Below are positions 51,209 to 61,547 of a stretch of DNA of 64,000 nucleotides, piece after piece (positions within the stretch are counted from its first letter, which is position 1; the number at the start of each line of letters is the position of its first letter). The DNA is from Devosia faecipullorum (GTDB taxonomy: Bacteria; Pseudomonadota; Alphaproteobacteria; Rhizobiales; Devosiaceae), in NCBI RefSeq assembly GCF_015158295.1, contig NZ_JACDXV010000001.1:1-64000 (forward strand). Direction: 5' to 3'. A program made the translations under genes and the position numbers. Below the pieces are notes generated by a model that was not told where the DNA came from, ran no database searches, and saw nothing but the letters and a program-made list of their open reading frames with translations.

Positions 51209-54200
51209 TCAGCTGCAGCCCGTGGTCGTGCCGCAAGTGTCGCATTTGAGGCACGTGCCGTTCCGCACCATCGTGAAATTATGACACTCGGTACACTGGT
51301 CGCCCGTATAGCCCTTCATCTGGGCTTCGGCGCGGAGCAGACCGGCATCCTTTGACGGCGGCGGGGCCGGGATCGGGCTCAGCTCCGCCGTGTTGAGGGC
51401 GGTTGCGGCTGGGTCGATCTTCAGGGCCGTGGCGCTGCGCAATGTGGTCACTGTAGAGGTGCTCGCGGCCTGTGGATTATATCGGGTCGCTTCGGCGGTG
51501 GGCACCAGCATCAGTGAGGCATTGGCGGTTTTGCCGCGGGTCATGCCGCGGGAGACAAAGCGCTCGGCGGGCACCGGGGCAGGGGCGGGCGCAACGTTGC
51601 GCGTACCCTGCTCCTCGGCAACGCCCTTGCCGAGCGAAGTCGGGCTGTCCGGATTGACATGGGCCAGGTCGTTCCGGTCGAGATAGGAAACGGCCAGTTC
51701 GCGGAACACGTAATCGAGGATCGATGTCGCGTTCTTGATGCGGTCATTGCCCATGACCATGCCGGCGGGCTCGAAGCGGGTGAAGGTGAATGCCTCCACA
51801 TATTCGTCCAGCGGCACGCCATATTGCAGGCCGAGCGAGATGGCGATGGCAAAATTGTTCATCATGGCCCGGAAGGCAGCGCCTTCCTTGTGCATGTCGA
51901 TGAAGATTTCGCCCAGGCGCCCGTCGTCATATTCGCCGGTGCGGACATAGACCTTGTGGCCGCCGACAATAGCCTTCTGGGTGTAACCCTTGCGGCGGTC
52001 CGGCATCTTCTCGCGCTCGCGGATGCGCTCGACGATTTTCTCGACGACAAGCTCCGTGCGCGCAGCAGCAGGCATGGCGGCGAGGGTTTCGACCATGTCC
52101 TCATCGTCCTCGTCGTCAGCGGCGGCAAGAACGGACGAATTGAGCGGCTGGCTGAGTTTGGAGCCGTCGCGATAGAGCGCATTGGCCTTGAGTGCCAGGC
52201 GCCAGCTCAGCATATAGGCGTTCTTGGCGTCTTCGACCGTCGCATCGTTCGGCATGTTGATGGTCTTGGAGATGGCGCCCGAAATGAAGGGCTGGGCGGC
52301 AGCCATCATCAGGATATGCGACTCGACCGAGAGGTAACGCTTGCCGATCTTGCCGCAGGGCGTGGCGCAATCGAAGACGGGCAGGTGCTCGTCCTTGAGG
52401 AAGGGCGCGCCTTCCAGCGTCATGGCGCCGCAAACGTGGATATTGGCGGCTTCGATTTCCTTCCTGGAAAAGCCCAGGAACGGCAGCAGCTCGAAGGAGA
52501 AGTCGCCGAGCTGTTCGTCCGAAACGCCCAATTCCTTGAGGAAGTCGGCACCCAGCGTCCACTGATTGAACACGAATTTGATGTCGAAGGCCGAGGCCAG
52601 CGCCTTGTTCAGCGCTTCGATCTTGTCATCGCTAAAGCCCTTGGCGCGCAGGGTGGAGGGGTTGACGCCCGGAGCTTGGTTGAGATTGCCGTGGCCAACC
52701 GCATAGGCTTCCATTTCGGCGATCTGGTCTTCCGAATAGCCGAGCGTGCGCAGCGCCGGGGGGACGGCGCGGTTGATGATCTTGAAATAACCGCCGCCGG
52801 CCAGCTTCTTGAATTTGACCAGCGCAAAGTCCGGTTCGATGCCAGTCGTGTCGCAATCCATCACCAGCCCGATCGTGCCGGTCGGTGCGATAACGGACAC
52901 CTGGGCGTTACGGAAACCGTGCTGCTCGCCCAGGGCGAGCGCTTCGTCCCATGCGGCCTTGGCGCGGATCGAGAGGTTCACGTCCTGCACATTGCCGTGG
53001 TCGAGCGCGACCGGATTGATGGACAGGCCCTCATAGCCATCGGCATGACCATGGGCGGCATTTCGATGGTTGCGGATGACGCGCAGCATATGCTTGGCAT
53101 TGCGCTTGTAATCCTTGAACGGCCCCAGTTCCTTGGCCATTTCAGCTGAGGTCGCATAGGAAATACCGGTCATGATGGCGGTGATGGCACCGGCGATGGC
53201 GCGGCCTTCGGCGCTGTCATAGGGGATGCCCGAGGTCATCAGCAGGCCGCCGATATTGGCGTAGCCGATGCCCAGCGTGCGGTATTCGAACGAGCGTTCG
53301 GCAATGGCGCGCGACGGGAACTGCGCCATCATCACCGAGATTTCCAGCACCACGGTCCACAGCCGGACGGTGTGCTCGAAGGCGGCGGTGTCAAAGCTCG
53401 AATCCGCGTTGCGGTAGGGCAGGAGGTTGACCGAGCAGAGATTGCAGGCCGTGTCGTCGAGGAACATATATTCCGAGCACGGATTGGAGGCCACGATCGG
53501 ACCGGCTGCCGGGCTGGTGTGCCATTCGTTGATGGTGGTGTGATATTGAATGCCCGGATCGGCCGAGGCCCAGGCGGCATAGCCGATCTGTTCCCAGAGG
53601 TCGCGGGCCTTCAGCGTCTTGGTGACATTGCCTTTGATGCGCCCGATCAGGTCCCAATCGCTGTCACTTTCAACGGCGTTGAGGAAGTCGTCGGTGACGC
53701 GCACGGAATTGTTCGAATTCTGGCCCGAAACGGTGAGATAGGCCTCCGAGTCCCAATCGGTGTCGTAGATGGGGAATTCGAGATCGGTATAGCCTTGCCT
53801 GGCGAACTGGATGACGCGGAAAATGTAGTTCTCCGGCACGAGCGCCTTCTTGGCGGCGCGCACTTCACGCTTCAGCGCCGGATTCTTGGCCACATCGAAG
53901 CAATCGTCGCCCGAACCGTCGCAGTTCACGGCGGCCTTCATGATGGCCTTGAGGTGCTTGGAGACGACCTTGGAACCGGTGACCAGGGCAGCGACCTTCT
54001 GCTCCTCCTTCACCTTCCAGTTGATATAGGCTTCGATATCGGGGTGATCGATATCGATCACCACCATCTTGGCGGCGCGGCGCGTCGTGCCACCCGACTT
54101 GATGGCGCCGGCGGCACGGTCGCCGATCTTGAGGAAGCTCATCAGGCCCGAGGACTTGCCGCCGCCCGAGAGCTTTTCGCCTTCGCCGCGAAGCTTGGAA

Positions 54201-54904
54201 AAATTGGTCCCGGTGCCGGAGCCGTATTTGAACAGGCGCGCCTCGCGGACCCAGAGGTCCATGATGCCGTTTTCATTGACCAGGTCGTCATCGACGGACT
54301 GGATGAAGCAGGCATGGGGCTGGGGATGCTCATAGGCCGACTTAGACTGGACGAGCTTGTGGGTGAACGGATCGACGTAGAAATGGCCCTGGCCTGGGCC
54401 GTCGATGCCATAGGCCCAATGGAGGCCGGTATTGAACCATTGCGGAGAATTGGGCGCGACGCGCTGGGTGGCCAGCATGTAGCAGAGCTCATCGAAGAAA
54501 GCGCGGGCATCGTCTTCGCTGTCGAAATAGCCGCCCTTCCAGCCCCAATAGGTCCAGGTGCCGGCAAGCCGGTCGAAGACCTGGCGCGAATCTATTTCTG
54601 GGCCATAGCGCTCGGCTTCCGGCAGCTTGGCCAGCGCGGCTTCATCGGGGACGGAGCGCCAGAGCCATGACGGAACCGAATTTTCCTCGACCTTCTTCAG
54701 CACCTTGGCGACGCCGGCCTTGCGGAAATATTTCTGCGCGATGATGTCGGTAGCCACCTGCGACCACGCCGCCGGCACGGCGATATCATCGAGCTTGAAC
54801 ACCACTGAGCCGTCGGGGTTTCTGATCTCGCTGAGGGCCGAGCGGAACTCGATGGACCCGTAACGGTCCGTGTTCGCTGTGGTAAACCGGCGTTCGATGC
54901 GCAT
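51209..54904 (-). CDS. nrdJ: vitamin B12-dependent (class II) ribonucleotide reductase
   Basis: A 1231-residue adenosylcobalamin enzyme that makes deoxynucleotides with or without oxygen. The N-terminal part includes [16 protein letters not shown]. The barrel core has [18 protein letters not shown], the substrate motif region [45 protein letters not shown] in order, [24 protein letters not shown] with the thiyl-radical and redox cysteines, and [19 protein letters not shown]. The C-terminal tail after residue 1050 is Ala/Pro-rich and ends with a zinc-like [24 protein letters not shown] 54904 chosen. Typical size for the long alphaproteobacterial type. Confidence 0.96.
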   Translation of the reverse strand: MRIERRFTTANTDRYGSIEFRSALSEIRNPDGSVVFKLDDIAVPAAWSQVATDIIAQKYFRKAGVAKVLKKVEENSVPSWLWRSVPDEAALAKLPEAERYGPEIDSRQVFDRLAGTWTYWGWKGGYFDSEDDARAFFDELCYMLATQRVAPNSPQWFNTGLHWAYGIDGPGQGHFYVDPFTHKLVQSKSAYEHPQPHACFIQSVDDDLVNENGIMDLWVREARLFKYGSGTGTNFSKLRGEGEKLSGGGKSSGLMSFLKIGDRAAGAIKSGGTTRRAAKMVVIDIDHPDIEAYINWKVKEEQKVAALVTGSKVVSKHLKAIMKAAVNCDGSGDDCFDVAKNPALKREVRAAKKALVPENYIFRVIQFARQGYTDLEFPIYDTDWDSEAYLTVSGQNSNNSVRVTDDFLNAVESDSDWDLIGRIKGNVTKTLKARDLWEQIGYAAWASADPGIQYHTTINEWHTSPAAGPIVASNPCSEYMFLDDTACNLCSVNLLPYRNADSSFDTAAFEHTVRLWTVVLEISVMMAQFPSRAIAERSFEYRTLGIGYANIGGLLMTSGIPYDSAEGRAIAGAITAIMTGISYATSAEMAKELGPFKDYKRNAKHMLRVIRNHRNAAHGHADGYEGLSINPVALDHGNVQDVNLSIRAKAAWDEALALGEQHGFRNAQVSVIAPTGTIGLVMDCDTTGIEPDFALVKFKKLAGGGYFKIINRAVPPALRTLGYSEDQIAEMEAYAVGHGNLNQAPGVNPSTLRAKGFSDDKIEALNKALASAFDIKFVFNQWTLGADFLKELGVSDEQLGDFSFELLPFLGFSRKEIEAANIHVCGAMTLEGAPFLKDEHLPVFDCATPCGKIGKRYLSVESHILMMAAAQPFISGAISKTINMPNDATVEDAKNAYMLSWRLALKANALYRDGSKLSQPLNSSVLAAADDEDDEDMVETLAAMPAAARTELVVEKIVERIREREKMPDRRKGYTQKAIVGGHKVYVRTGEYDDGRLGEIFIDMHKEGAAFRAMMNNFAIAISLGLQYGVPLDEYVEAFTFTRFEPAGMVMGNDRIKNATSILDYVFRELAVSYLDRNDLAHVNPDSPTSLGKGVAEEQGTRNVAPAPAPVPAERFVSRGMTRGKTANASLMLVPTAEATRYNPQAASTSTVTTLRSATALKIDPAATALNTAELSPIPAPPPSKDAGLLRAEAQMKGYTGDQCTECHNFTMVRNGTCLKCDTCGTTTGCS

Positions 54905-55625
54905 TCTCTTCGTATTCCCCAAATCGAGCAGGCCTATGGCCCGCCAGCCGCTGGTTCGGCTTCGTCCGTTCTGTTGACGCTGTTACCAATCAAGATCCGC
55001 GGGAGGGCGCGAACCTCATGAATTGCCCCTTGCCCCGAACACGCCACAGTCTCATCGCCGATGCTTGGTTCGAGGTCTTGCCCGGCAGCATTCGGGAGGT
55101 GCCGGGCCGAGGATGAAACTCCTCCGATTCAGGGGGCGCGTCAACGCCAGAAATCACAACACCTAGTGTTGGCTCGCATCCTCAAAACAACAGCTAGTAT
55201 GTGTAATATGTGGATTTCGGGGACAAAACACAAGGAAATCAGCGCTGTCCCACCGCATATTTGATCGCCGGACGAGCGTCGATCGGGACGCAGACGTGAG
55301 ATCAGATTCCGCCGCTAATGTGCGGCAATCCTTGCTGTTTGCCCCGTGTTGCCGGGCGGTAATTTGGAGTTAATCATGAGAGCGAATGGCAGAATCAGGC
55401 CGGGTTAGGTGCTGTCAAGCGAACTATTTGGGGCCAAAACCATGAGCCTCGGTCCACCATATCTGGTGTGGCTCGGTCAGGTCGCGGCCAGGGCAGTCGC
55501 GCACCGGCGAAAGGCCGGCGCCATTTGCTCACTTTGATGTCGCGGAGGCGCCGGAAGGTCTAGGCTGTGATCCCCAGCCATGCTAAACCCCAGGCCAATC
55601 GACGCCTAACCTTCGGAATCGTCCC
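54905..55625. other. 721-bp divergent intergenic region between nrdJ and the NDUFA12 gene
   Basis: No coding frame here is convincing (for example 55061-55264 has no domain or ribosome binding site). I see no cobalamin riboswitch fold. A perfect 15-bp palindrome lies at 55157-55171. The base composition between 55130 and 55400 is more AT-rich than the flanks. Confidence 0.45.
55157..55171. promoter_or_regulatory. 15-bp palindrome upstream of nrdJ
   Basis: CAACAC-cta-GTGTTG is a perfect 6+3+6 inverted repeat 253 bp before nrdJ. It contains ACAC and GTGT as in NrdR boxes, but the spacing is three rather than eight bases, so it is not a standard NrdR site. Confidence 0.4.
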
Positions 55626-56027
55626 GTGGCCCAATCCGGTATCAAGCAATTCCTGACCGAAATCTTCTCCTGGTGGGGGGGCAATACCTGGGGCACGCGC
55701 CTCTGGATCAAGCGGTTTGGCGCCTATGTCGGCTCGGACGAATTCGGCAATCGCTATTATTACGACAAGAAGCATGACCGCCGCTATGTCACCTATGCTG
55801 GTGGCTTTGCCGACGCCTCGGCCATTCCGCCGGGCTGGCACGGCTGGATGCACCATCGCACCGACATTACGCCTGAAGATGCGCGATATGAGCCGCGCTT
55901 CTGGGAAATGCCGCATCAGCCGAACCTGACCGGGACTGCCGCTGCCTACCGTCCCGATGGCAGTCTGCTCAACAAGGGCGAGCGCCCGCGCGTCACCGGC
56001 GATTATCAGGCATGGTCGCCTGAGTAA
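55626..56027 (+). CDS. NADH:ubiquinone oxidoreductase subunit NDUFA12
   Basis: A 133-residue accessory subunit of respiratory complex I, shared by alphaproteobacteria and mitochondria. The signature is clear: GTRLWIKRFGAYVGSDEFGNRYYYDKK then RRYVTYAGGFADASAIPPGWHGWMHH, and the end DGSLLNKGERPRVTGDYQAWSPE with GDYQAWSP. It binds near the hydrophilic arm's base. The start is a GTG at 55626. It precedes the DUF2155 gene, a conserved pairing in this group. Confidence 0.93.
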   Translation: MAQSGIKQFLTEIFSWWGGNTWGTRLWIKRFGAYVGSDEFGNRYYYDKKHDRRYVTYAGGFADASAIPPGWHGWMHHRTDITPEDARYEPRFWEMPHQPNLTGTAAAYRPDGSLLNKGERPRVTGDYQAWSPE

Positions 56028-56040
56028 GGTCATCAACGCC

Positions 56041-56463
56041 TTGCGGGCATTTCTTCATGCGTTGCTACGGCCGCTGCTGACAGCGGCCGTTTTGACCTGT
56101 GCCATCTCCATGCCCGTGCAGGCGCAGCCGCTGGCCAATCCCGTGGCGACCTTTGCCGGGCTGGACAAGATCACCGGCCGCATCACCCGTTTCGATGTCT
56201 ATATCGACGAGACGGTTCTGTTCGGCGCCCTCGAGATCACCCCGCGCGCCTGCTACAACCGCCCCGCCAGTGATACCTTGCAGCGAACTTCGGCGTTTCT
56301 GGAGGTCAACCAGATGAGCCTCGATGGCACGAGTGAGCGGATTTTCACCGGCTGGATGTTTGCCGATAGCCCCGCGCTCAATGCCGTGGATCACGCCGTC
56401 TATGACGTCTGGCTGATCGAATGCAAAATCTCCACCAATGTGCCGCCGCCTGATCGGCGCTGA
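56041..56463 (+). CDS. DUF2155 secreted protein
   Basis: About 140 residues. The conserved domain is visible: ATFAGLDKITGRITRFDVYIDETVLFGALEITPRACYNRP in sequence order, then VEVNQMSL-type strand and RIFTGWMFADSPALNAVDHAVYDVWLIECK. An N-terminal signal peptide ends at PVQAQ. No ATG is well placed: the TTG at 56041 starts the signal peptide with AAGG 11 bases before; the ATG at 55957 is in frame but overlaps the NDUFA12 gene by 71 bp. Function unknown; the family is a periplasmic alphaproteobacterial one. Confidence 0.85.
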   Translation: MRAFLHALLRPLLTAAVLTCAISMPVQAQPLANPVATFAGLDKITGRITRFDVYIDETVLFGALEITPRACYNRPASDTLQRTSAFLEVNQMSLDGTSERIFTGWMFADSPALNAVDHAVYDVWLIECKISTNVPPPDRR

Positions 56464-56543
56464 TTTTTCTTCCCGGGCGTGTTCAAATCGTCTCCGTCGC
56501 TTCGTCATTGAACGACGGCGCTGCGCCGCGATGGAGAAGGAAA

Positions 56544-57329
56544 ATGCTGCTTAAGGACAAGGTGGCGGTGGTTTACGGCGCAAGCGGGTCGGTGGGAGGT
56601 GCCGTGGCCCGCGCCTTTGCGCGGGAGGGGGCGATTGTGCATCTGGTGGCGCGGCGGCCCGACCCGCTCGAAGCCGTTGCGCAGGAGATCATGCAGCAGG
56701 GCGGCAGGGCCCGTTGGGCGCAGGCAGATGCGCTCGATCCCGATGCAGTGGCCGCCCAACTCGAGCAGATGATTGCCTTGAGCGGCCCGGTCGGGATTGC
56801 TTTCAGCGCCATAGACTGGGGTGATTCCCAGGGGCAGAACCTTACCGAGATGAGCTTTCAGCGCTTTATCACGCCGGTCGATCGCGGGCTCAAGTCCTGG
56901 TTCAATGTCGGTGGGGCGATGGCCCGGCATATGGCCGAGAACGGGGGTGGCGTCATTCTCGGGATCACCGCCAACGCGGCGCGCGAGGCCTATACGGAAA
57001 TGGGGGGATTCGGCATTGCCTGCGCGGCTGTGGAGCATTTTCTGCGCCACCTGGCGGTTGAAAACGGGCCAAGAGGCGTGCGCTGCTGCTGGGTGCGCTC
57101 GCCGGGATCGCCGGATGCTGCGGGTGTGCGCGAGGCATGGCTGCTCCATGCGCGCGAACGCGGTATTGGTTTCGAGGAAATGTATCAGGAAGTGGCGAGG
57201 GACACACCTTTGCGCCGGATCGCCTCACTGGCGCAGGTGGCCGACGCCGCCGTCCTGCTGGCCAGCGATCTTGCCGCGAGCATGACCGCGACCATGGCCA
57301 ATGTCACCGGCGGCGCCCAGATCGATTGA
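56544..57329 (+). CDS. SDR-family protein with substituted catalytic residues
   Basis: A 261-residue short-chain dehydrogenase fold. The cofactor loop is present (VYGASGSVGGAVA, Gly12 to Gly18), and the end SDLAASMTATMANVTGGAQID matches classical SDRs. But at the place of YxxSK the sequence reads FGIACAAVEHF: the catalytic Tyr is Phe156 and the Lys is Cys160, and the serine of strand five is also missing (GITANAAR). It may bind a nucleotide without standard oxidoreductase activity. ATG 56544 has GGAGAAGGAAA upstream. It is followed 22 bp later by a GyrI-like gene, so probably an operon. Confidence 0.82.
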   Translation: MLLKDKVAVVYGASGSVGGAVARAFAREGAIVHLVARRPDPLEAVAQEIMQQGGRARWAQADALDPDAVAAQLEQMIALSGPVGIAFSAIDWGDSQGQNLTEMSFQRFITPVDRGLKSWFNVGGAMARHMAENGGGVILGITANAAREAYTEMGGFGIACAAVEHFLRHLAVENGPRGVRCCWVRSPGSPDAAGVREAWLLHARERGIGFEEMYQEVARDTPLRRIASLAQVADAAVLLASDLAASMTATMANVTGGAQID

Positions 57330-57351
57330 AAGCCGGGAGGAGAAACGCAAA

Positions 57352-57849
57352 ATGATGACATTGCCCGAGATCACGATCCGCCCGGCGCAAAGCTATGTCT
57401 ATGTGCCGTTCACGGTCACCATGCGGCAGATGCAGCGACCGGCCTCCGAAGGCTTTCCGCTTCTATTCGACTATATCGCGCGCCATGGCCTGACCCCTAT
57501 CGGCGCGCCTTTCTACAATTACCGCCGTATCAATATGGCCGAAACGCTGGATGTCGAGGCGGGGATCGCCGTGGACCACTCCGGACCCGAAACGGACAGC
57601 GTCAAGGTGGGGACATTGCCTGCCGGGCGCTTTATGGGACTGACCTGGCACGGCCATCCTGATGCGCTGGAAACGGTGACGGGCATGCTGATCGGCTGGT
57701 CAGAACTCACCAGGCAACCCTTCGATCGGCATAGCGAGGGCAAGGATGATTTCTTTGCCTGCCGTCTCGAAATCTACGAAAGCGATCCGGCGGAGGTGCC
57801 GGACATGCAGGACTGGGTCACGACATTGGCCTTCAGGCTCGCGGACTAA
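57352..57849 (+). CDS. GyrI-like small-molecule binding domain protein
   Basis: A 165-residue single-domain protein of the GyrI-like (SHS2 duplication) fold, which binds small molecules. It shows the doubled pattern: IRPAQSYVYVPFTVTMRQM, then a helix with LLFDYIARHGLTPIGAPFYNYRRI, the acidic EAGIAVDHS, LPAGRFMGLTWHGHPDAL and FACRLEIYESDPAEVPDMQDW. The ATG at 57352 has a strong GGGAGGAGAAA. Ligand unknown. It overlaps the convergent kinase gene by four bases at the stop codons. Confidence 0.82.
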   Translation: MMTLPEITIRPAQSYVYVPFTVTMRQMQRPASEGFPLLFDYIARHGLTPIGAPFYNYRRINMAETLDVEAGIAVDHSGPETDSVKVGTLPAGRFMGLTWHGHPDALETVTGMLIGWSELTRQPFDRHSEGKDDFFACRLEIYESDPAEVPDMQDWVTTLAFRLAD

Positions 57850-58619
57850 AACATTTCGTCCAAGGCGCAATAATACTCATATTTCGCCTCGTCCCATTCG
57901 GCGCCATAGGCGGCGAGGAAGGCCGCGACATGTTCCCGGCCAATATTATAGGCAATGCTGCGGCAGGCTAGGGCCAGATCCTGCCAGACATCGGAGCGGC
58001 CGAGCCGGCCACAATCGATCAGGCCGGAGAAGCGGCCATTTTCGGCCAGAATATTGGGCGCCGAGGCATCGCCATGAGTGACGATGGTCTGGCCGGTCGA
58101 TGGACGATTCGCCGTCAGCCAATCGAATACCTGTTCCGCCGTCCAGCCCAGATGTCCGGTGTCGAAGTCGGTTTCGTCGACCAGCCCCGCCTTCATGCGG
58201 GCTTCGGCTGCGTCGAGGCGCGCATCGAGGCCATGATCGAAAGGGCAAGTGCTGGGATCGAGCGCATGCAGACGCTTGAGGCCCTGCGCATAGGCCCGAA
58301 CGAAATCCGCCGGCCTGCCCGCATAATGCGTCAGATCCTGGCCGGGTACGGCGCTCATCAGCAGAAAGATCCGGTTATCGACCTGCTCGGCCTCTATCAC
58401 ACGGGGCGCTTTGAAGCCCATGCCGGTCAACCAGTTGAGGCGGGCGATTTCCCCCGGCAGTTCGGCGAGCTCGTGCCGGACTTCGTTCTTGAGAAATGCC
58501 GAATTGCCGTTGCCGAGATCGATCCTCCACACATCGCAGGCCGATTTGCCAATGGTGACCGGAATCCAGTCGAGGTTCAGCAGGGGAGCAAGGCTGGAGG
58601 GCAGGGCGGCCGGTTTCAT
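57846..58619 (-). CDS. aminoglycoside 3'-phosphotransferase-like kinase
   Basis: A 257-residue APH(3')-type kinase. The catalytic loop is VTHGDASAPNILAENGRFSG (His-Gly-Asp, then Asn), followed by LIDCGRLGRSDVWQDLALACRSI, the exact order seen in APH(3') enzymes that phosphorylate kanamycin and neomycin. The N-lobe has WRIDLGNGNSAFLKNEV with the ATP-binding lysine. The C-terminal CALDEMF is close to the LDEFF end that helps bind drug. ATG 58619 overlaps the aat stop (ATGA), so it is coupled to a housekeeping gene rather than on a mobile unit. Resistance is possible but not shown. Confidence 0.85.
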   Translation of the reverse strand: MKPAALPSSLAPLLNLDWIPVTIGKSACDVWRIDLGNGNSAFLKNEVRHELAELPGEIARLNWLTGMGFKAPRVIEAEQVDNRIFLLMSAVPGQDLTHYAGRPADFVRAYAQGLKRLHALDPSTCPFDHGLDARLDAAEARMKAGLVDETDFDTGHLGWTAEQVFDWLTANRPSTGQTIVTHGDASAPNILAENGRFSGLIDCGRLGRSDVWQDLALACRSIAYNIGREHVAAFLAAYGAEWDEAKYEYYCALDEMF

Positions 58620-59251
58620 CGCGCCTTGTCCCAAGCGGTCCAGTCGGCATCCATGGCCAACGCTCGCGCCAGGCGGTCCTCATATTCGGCGCGGGTGATT
58701 TCGATGCCACCAAGCGAGGCGAGATGGTCGGTGAGGAATTGGGTGTCGAGCAATTGGAAACCGCCTTCATTGAGGCGTTCCACCAGATGCGCCATGGCCA
58801 TCTTGGAGGCGTCGGTGCGACGATGGAACATGGACTCGCCGAAAAAGGCTGCGCCGATGGCCAGGCCGTAGAGCCCACCGATCAGCGCCTCGCCGTCCCA
58901 GACCTCCACACTATGCGCGATGCCCTGGCGAAATAGGGCTCCATAGACGGAGCGTATGGTCTTGTTGATCCAGGTCGTGCGCCGATCCTGTCCAACACTG
59001 GCGCATCCCTCGATGACGCCGTCCCAGTCGGTGTCCACCCGAATGGTCCAGCTGGACTTGCGTATGGCCTTTCGCAGGCTGCGGCTGGCATGAAAACCGT
59101 CGAGCGGCATGATCCCCCGATGCTCCGGGCTGACCCAGAACAGGTCGTCGTCATCGGCATCCTCGGCCATGGGGAATATGCCGGCGCGATAGGCGCGCAC
59201 GATCAGTTCGGGCGTGATCTCGACAGAGAATGGATCGGCGCGACGGGCCAT
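58616..59251 (-). CDS. aat: leucyl/phenylalanyl-tRNA--protein transferase
   Basis: A 211-residue enzyme of the N-degron pathway that adds Leu or Phe to proteins with N-terminal Arg or Lys. Features: ELIVRAYRAGIFPMAEDADDDDLFWVSPEHRGIMPLDGFH in order, SVGQDRRTTWINKTIRSVYGALFRQGIAHSVEVWDGEALIGGLYGLAIGAAFFGESMFHR in order, and FQLLDTQFLTDHLASLGGIEI. Full length. It leads a two-gene unit with the APH-like kinase. Confidence 0.95.
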   Translation of the reverse strand: MARRADPFSVEITPELIVRAYRAGIFPMAEDADDDDLFWVSPEHRGIMPLDGFHASRSLRKAIRKSSWTIRVDTDWDGVIEGCASVGQDRRTTWINKTIRSVYGALFRQGIAHSVEVWDGEALIGGLYGLAIGAAFFGESMFHRRTDASKMAMAHLVERLNEGGFQLLDTQFLTDHLASLGGIEITRAEYEDRLARALAMDADWTAWDKAR

Positions 59252-59258
59252 CTGCGCG

Positions 59259-59648
59259 TCAGTCGCACTGCAGCAAAGCAGGCGTCACATGATAGGCGGT
59301 GTGCGCGGAAAAGAGCCTGCCGGACACGTTGATCCATTCACCGCGCGGAAATTTGGTGATCTGCTTGTAGTCACAGGCCAATTGCACCAGCTCAGAAAAG
59401 TCCAGCGCGTCGGTTTCGAGTTCGTCGCTGCCATTGACGCAGATCGGGGTCTCGAGGTGCAGCATCAGCGTGTCGATGGCGGCGTCGCCGCCGGCAACGC
59501 TCTCGAATTCCGGTGGGCCCGGATAGAGCCCTTCGACGACAATGCCGGTGAGTTCGATATCCTGTCCCCATTCGGCGCAATCTTGCGCCAGAACGGGAAC
59601 ATTTGTGCCAAGAAGCGCGACACTGCCAAGGAAAAGTCCTAACCTCAT
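59259..59648 (-). CDS. secreted small protein, DUF4431-like
   Basis: A 129-residue exported protein. Signal peptide MRLGLFLGSVALLGTNVPVLA, cleavage before QDCA. The mature part, DIELTGIVVEGLYPGPPEFE, LMLHLETPICVNG and INVSGRLFSAHTAYHVTPAL, has the strand pattern of DUF4431, an OB-like periplasmic domain. Four cysteines may form two disulfides. It lies 7 bp before aat on the same strand and may share its transcript; the accC operon lies 17 bp upstream. Confidence 0.7.
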   Translation of the reverse strand: MRLGLFLGSVALLGTNVPVLAQDCAEWGQDIELTGIVVEGLYPGPPEFESVAGGDAAIDTLMLHLETPICVNGSDELETDALDFSELVQLACDYKQITKFPRGEWINVSGRLFSAHTAYHVTPALLQCD

Positions 59649-59665
59649 CGACGCGCTTCCTTTTG

Positions 59666-61012
59666 TCAGGCCTTGTTCTCCGCCAGGAATTTTTCTAGCC
59701 AGTGAATGTCGTAGTTGCCGCTAAGGATATCCTTTTCCTTCATCAGCCGCTGGAACAGGGGCAGGGTGGTCTTGACGCCATCGATGACGAATTCGTCCAC
59801 GGCGCGTCCCAGGCGCTTGAGACATTCTTCGCGGGTGCGGCCATAAACGATCAGCTTGCCGATCAGCGAGTCATAATAGGGCGGAATCTTGTAGCCCTGA
59901 TAGACAGCTGAATCGACGCGCACGCCAACGCCACCGGCAGGATGGTAGAAGGTGATCGTGCCGGGCGAGGGAGCAAAGGTCTGCGGATCTTCCGCATTGA
60001 TGCGCACTTCGATGGCATGGCCATAAAACTGCACGTCGCTCTGCTGCATCGAGAGCTTTTCGCCCGAAGCGACGCGGATTTGCTCATAAACGATGTCGAT
60101 GCCGGTAATGCGCTCGGTGACCGGATGCTCCACCTGCAGGCGGGTGTTCATTTCGATGAAATAGAACTCGCCATTCTCGTAGAGGAACTCGACAGTGCCG
60201 GCCCCGGAATATTTGAGCTTGCGCATGGCGGCGGCGCAAATTTCGCCGATTTCGTCGCGCTCTTCCGGCTTGATCGTCGGACCGCCGGCTTCTTCCCACA
60301 CCTTCTGGTGACGGCGTTGCAGCGAACAATCCCGCACACCCAGATGCACGGCATTGCCCTGGCCGTCGCCGAGCACCTGAACTTCGATATGGCGCGGCTT
60401 GCCGAGGTATTTTTCCATATAGACCGAATCGTTGCCGAATGCGGCCTTGGCCTCGGTGCGGGCCGTGGACCAGGCAACCAGAAGTTCGGATTCGGTATGC
60501 GCGACTTTCATGCCGCGTCCGCCACCGCCCGCCGTGGCCTTGATCAGCACGGGATAGCCGATTTCCTTGGCGGTCCGCAGCGCCTGCTGCTCGGTCTCCA
60601 CCGCCCCGGCGGAGCCGGGCACTACGGGAATGCCGAGCTCCACCGCCGTCCTCTTGGCGGTGATCTTGTCGCCCATGATTTCGATATGGTGCGCGGAAGG
60701 CCCGATAAAGGTGATGTTGTGCTCTTCGAGGATCTTGGCGAACCTGGCGTTTTCCGAGAGGAAACCATAGCCGGGATGCACCGCGTCCGCGCCGGTTATC
60801 TCGCAGGCCGCCATGATGGACGGAATGTTGAGATAGGAATCCTTGGCGGCATTGGGGCCGATGCAGACGCTTTCATCGGCGAGACGCACATGCATGGCAT
60901 TGGCGTCAGCCGCGGAATGGACGGCCACGGTCTGGATGCCCAATTCCTTGCACGCACGCAGGATGCGCAGGGCGATTTCGCCGCGATTGGCAATGAGGAC
61001 TTTCTGGAACAC
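59666..61012 (-). CDS. accC: acetyl-CoA carboxylase biotin carboxylase subunit
   Basis: A 448-residue ATP-grasp enzyme that carboxylates biotin on AccB, the first step of fatty-acid synthesis. Blocks: [50 protein letters not shown] in order, [14 protein letters not shown] (nucleotide loop), [29 protein letters not shown] in order, [18 protein letters not shown] (metal and catalytic residues) and IGKLIVYG. Full length. It follows accB by 12 bp in a leftward operon aroQ-accB-accC. Confidence 0.98.
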   Translation of the reverse strand: MFQKVLIANRGEIALRILRACKELGIQTVAVHSAADANAMHVRLADESVCIGPNAAKDSYLNIPSIMAACEITGADAVHPGYGFLSENARFAKILEEHNITFIGPSAHHIEIMGDKITAKRTAVELGIPVVPGSAGAVETEQQALRTAKEIGYPVLIKATAGGGGRGMKVAHTESELLVAWSTARTEAKAAFGNDSVYMEKYLGKPRHIEVQVLGDGQGNAVHLGVRDCSLQRRHQKVWEEAGGPTIKPEERDEIGEICAAAMRKLKYSGAGTVEFLYENGEFYFIEMNTRLQVEHPVTERITGIDIVYEQIRVASGEKLSMQQSDVQFYGHAIEVRINAEDPQTFAPSPGTITFYHPAGGVGVRVDSAVYQGYKIPPYYDSLIGKLIVYGRTREECLKRLGRAVDEFVIDGVKTTLPLFQRLMKEKDILSGNYDIHWLEKFLAENKA

Positions 61013-61024
61013 GTAAGAAGCCCC

Positions 61025-61513
61025 TTATTCGATGACGACGAGCGGCTCGCCATATTCGACCGGCTGGGCGTCTTCCACAAGGATGCGGGTGACGGTGCCC
61101 GAGCGGTGTGCCGGAATCTGGTTCATGGTCTTCATCGCCTCGATGATGAGCACGGTCTGGCCTTCCGAGACCTTGCTGCCCACTTCGGCGAAGGCCGGCT
61201 TGCCGGGTTCGGGCGAGCGATATGCCGTGCCGACCATCGGCGAGGTCAGCGTACCGGGATTGGAGGCGAGGTCTTCGGCCTTGGCCGGCGCAGCGGCAGG
61301 CACGGAGCCGGCCGGGGCTGACGGCGCGACAGGAGCAGGGGCAGCCATATATTGCACCGGGGCCGGCGCATATGCCGGCGCCTCATTGGGATAGGACCGG
61401 GTGACGCGGACCCGCAGGTCGTCCTGCTCGATTTCGATCTCGGCAAGGTTTTCCTTGTTGAGCAGTTCGGCAATGGCGCGGATCAGATCCTGATCCACCG
61501 ATGACTTGGTCAT
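61025..61513 (-). CDS. accB: acetyl-CoA carboxylase biotin carboxyl carrier protein
   Basis: A 162-residue carrier. The N-terminal helix, [31 protein letters not shown] in order, is typical, then a Pro/Ala linker (residues 45-88). The biotinyl domain has the swinging-arm site EAMKTMNQI with biotinylated Lys128; the middle residue is Thr where Met is usual. It is 34 bp after aroQ. Confidence 0.97.
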   Translation of the reverse strand: MTKSSVDQDLIRAIAELLNKENLAEIEIEQDDLRVRVTRSYPNEAPAYAPAPVQYMAAPAPVAPSAPAGSVPAAAPAKAEDLASNPGTLTSPMVGTAYRSPEPGKPAFAEVGSKVSEGQTVLIIEAMKTMNQIPAHRSGTVTRILVEDAQPVEYGEPLVVIE

Positions 61514-61547
61514 TTTAATCGGTCTCCCGGCTTCGCGCGTCGAAGCT

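Noticed and set aside
53372..54670. 432-residue plus-strand frame, and the 496-residue one at 51659-53149
   Set aside because: Both are antisense to nrdJ, whose motifs are continuous across the region.
55061..55264. 67-residue frame in the gap after nrdJ
   Set aside because: No ribosome binding site, no domain, and a composition like non-coding DNA.
54905..55625. Cobalamin riboswitch before nrdJ
   Set aside because: I could not find a B12-box-like core or the expected multi-stem fold.
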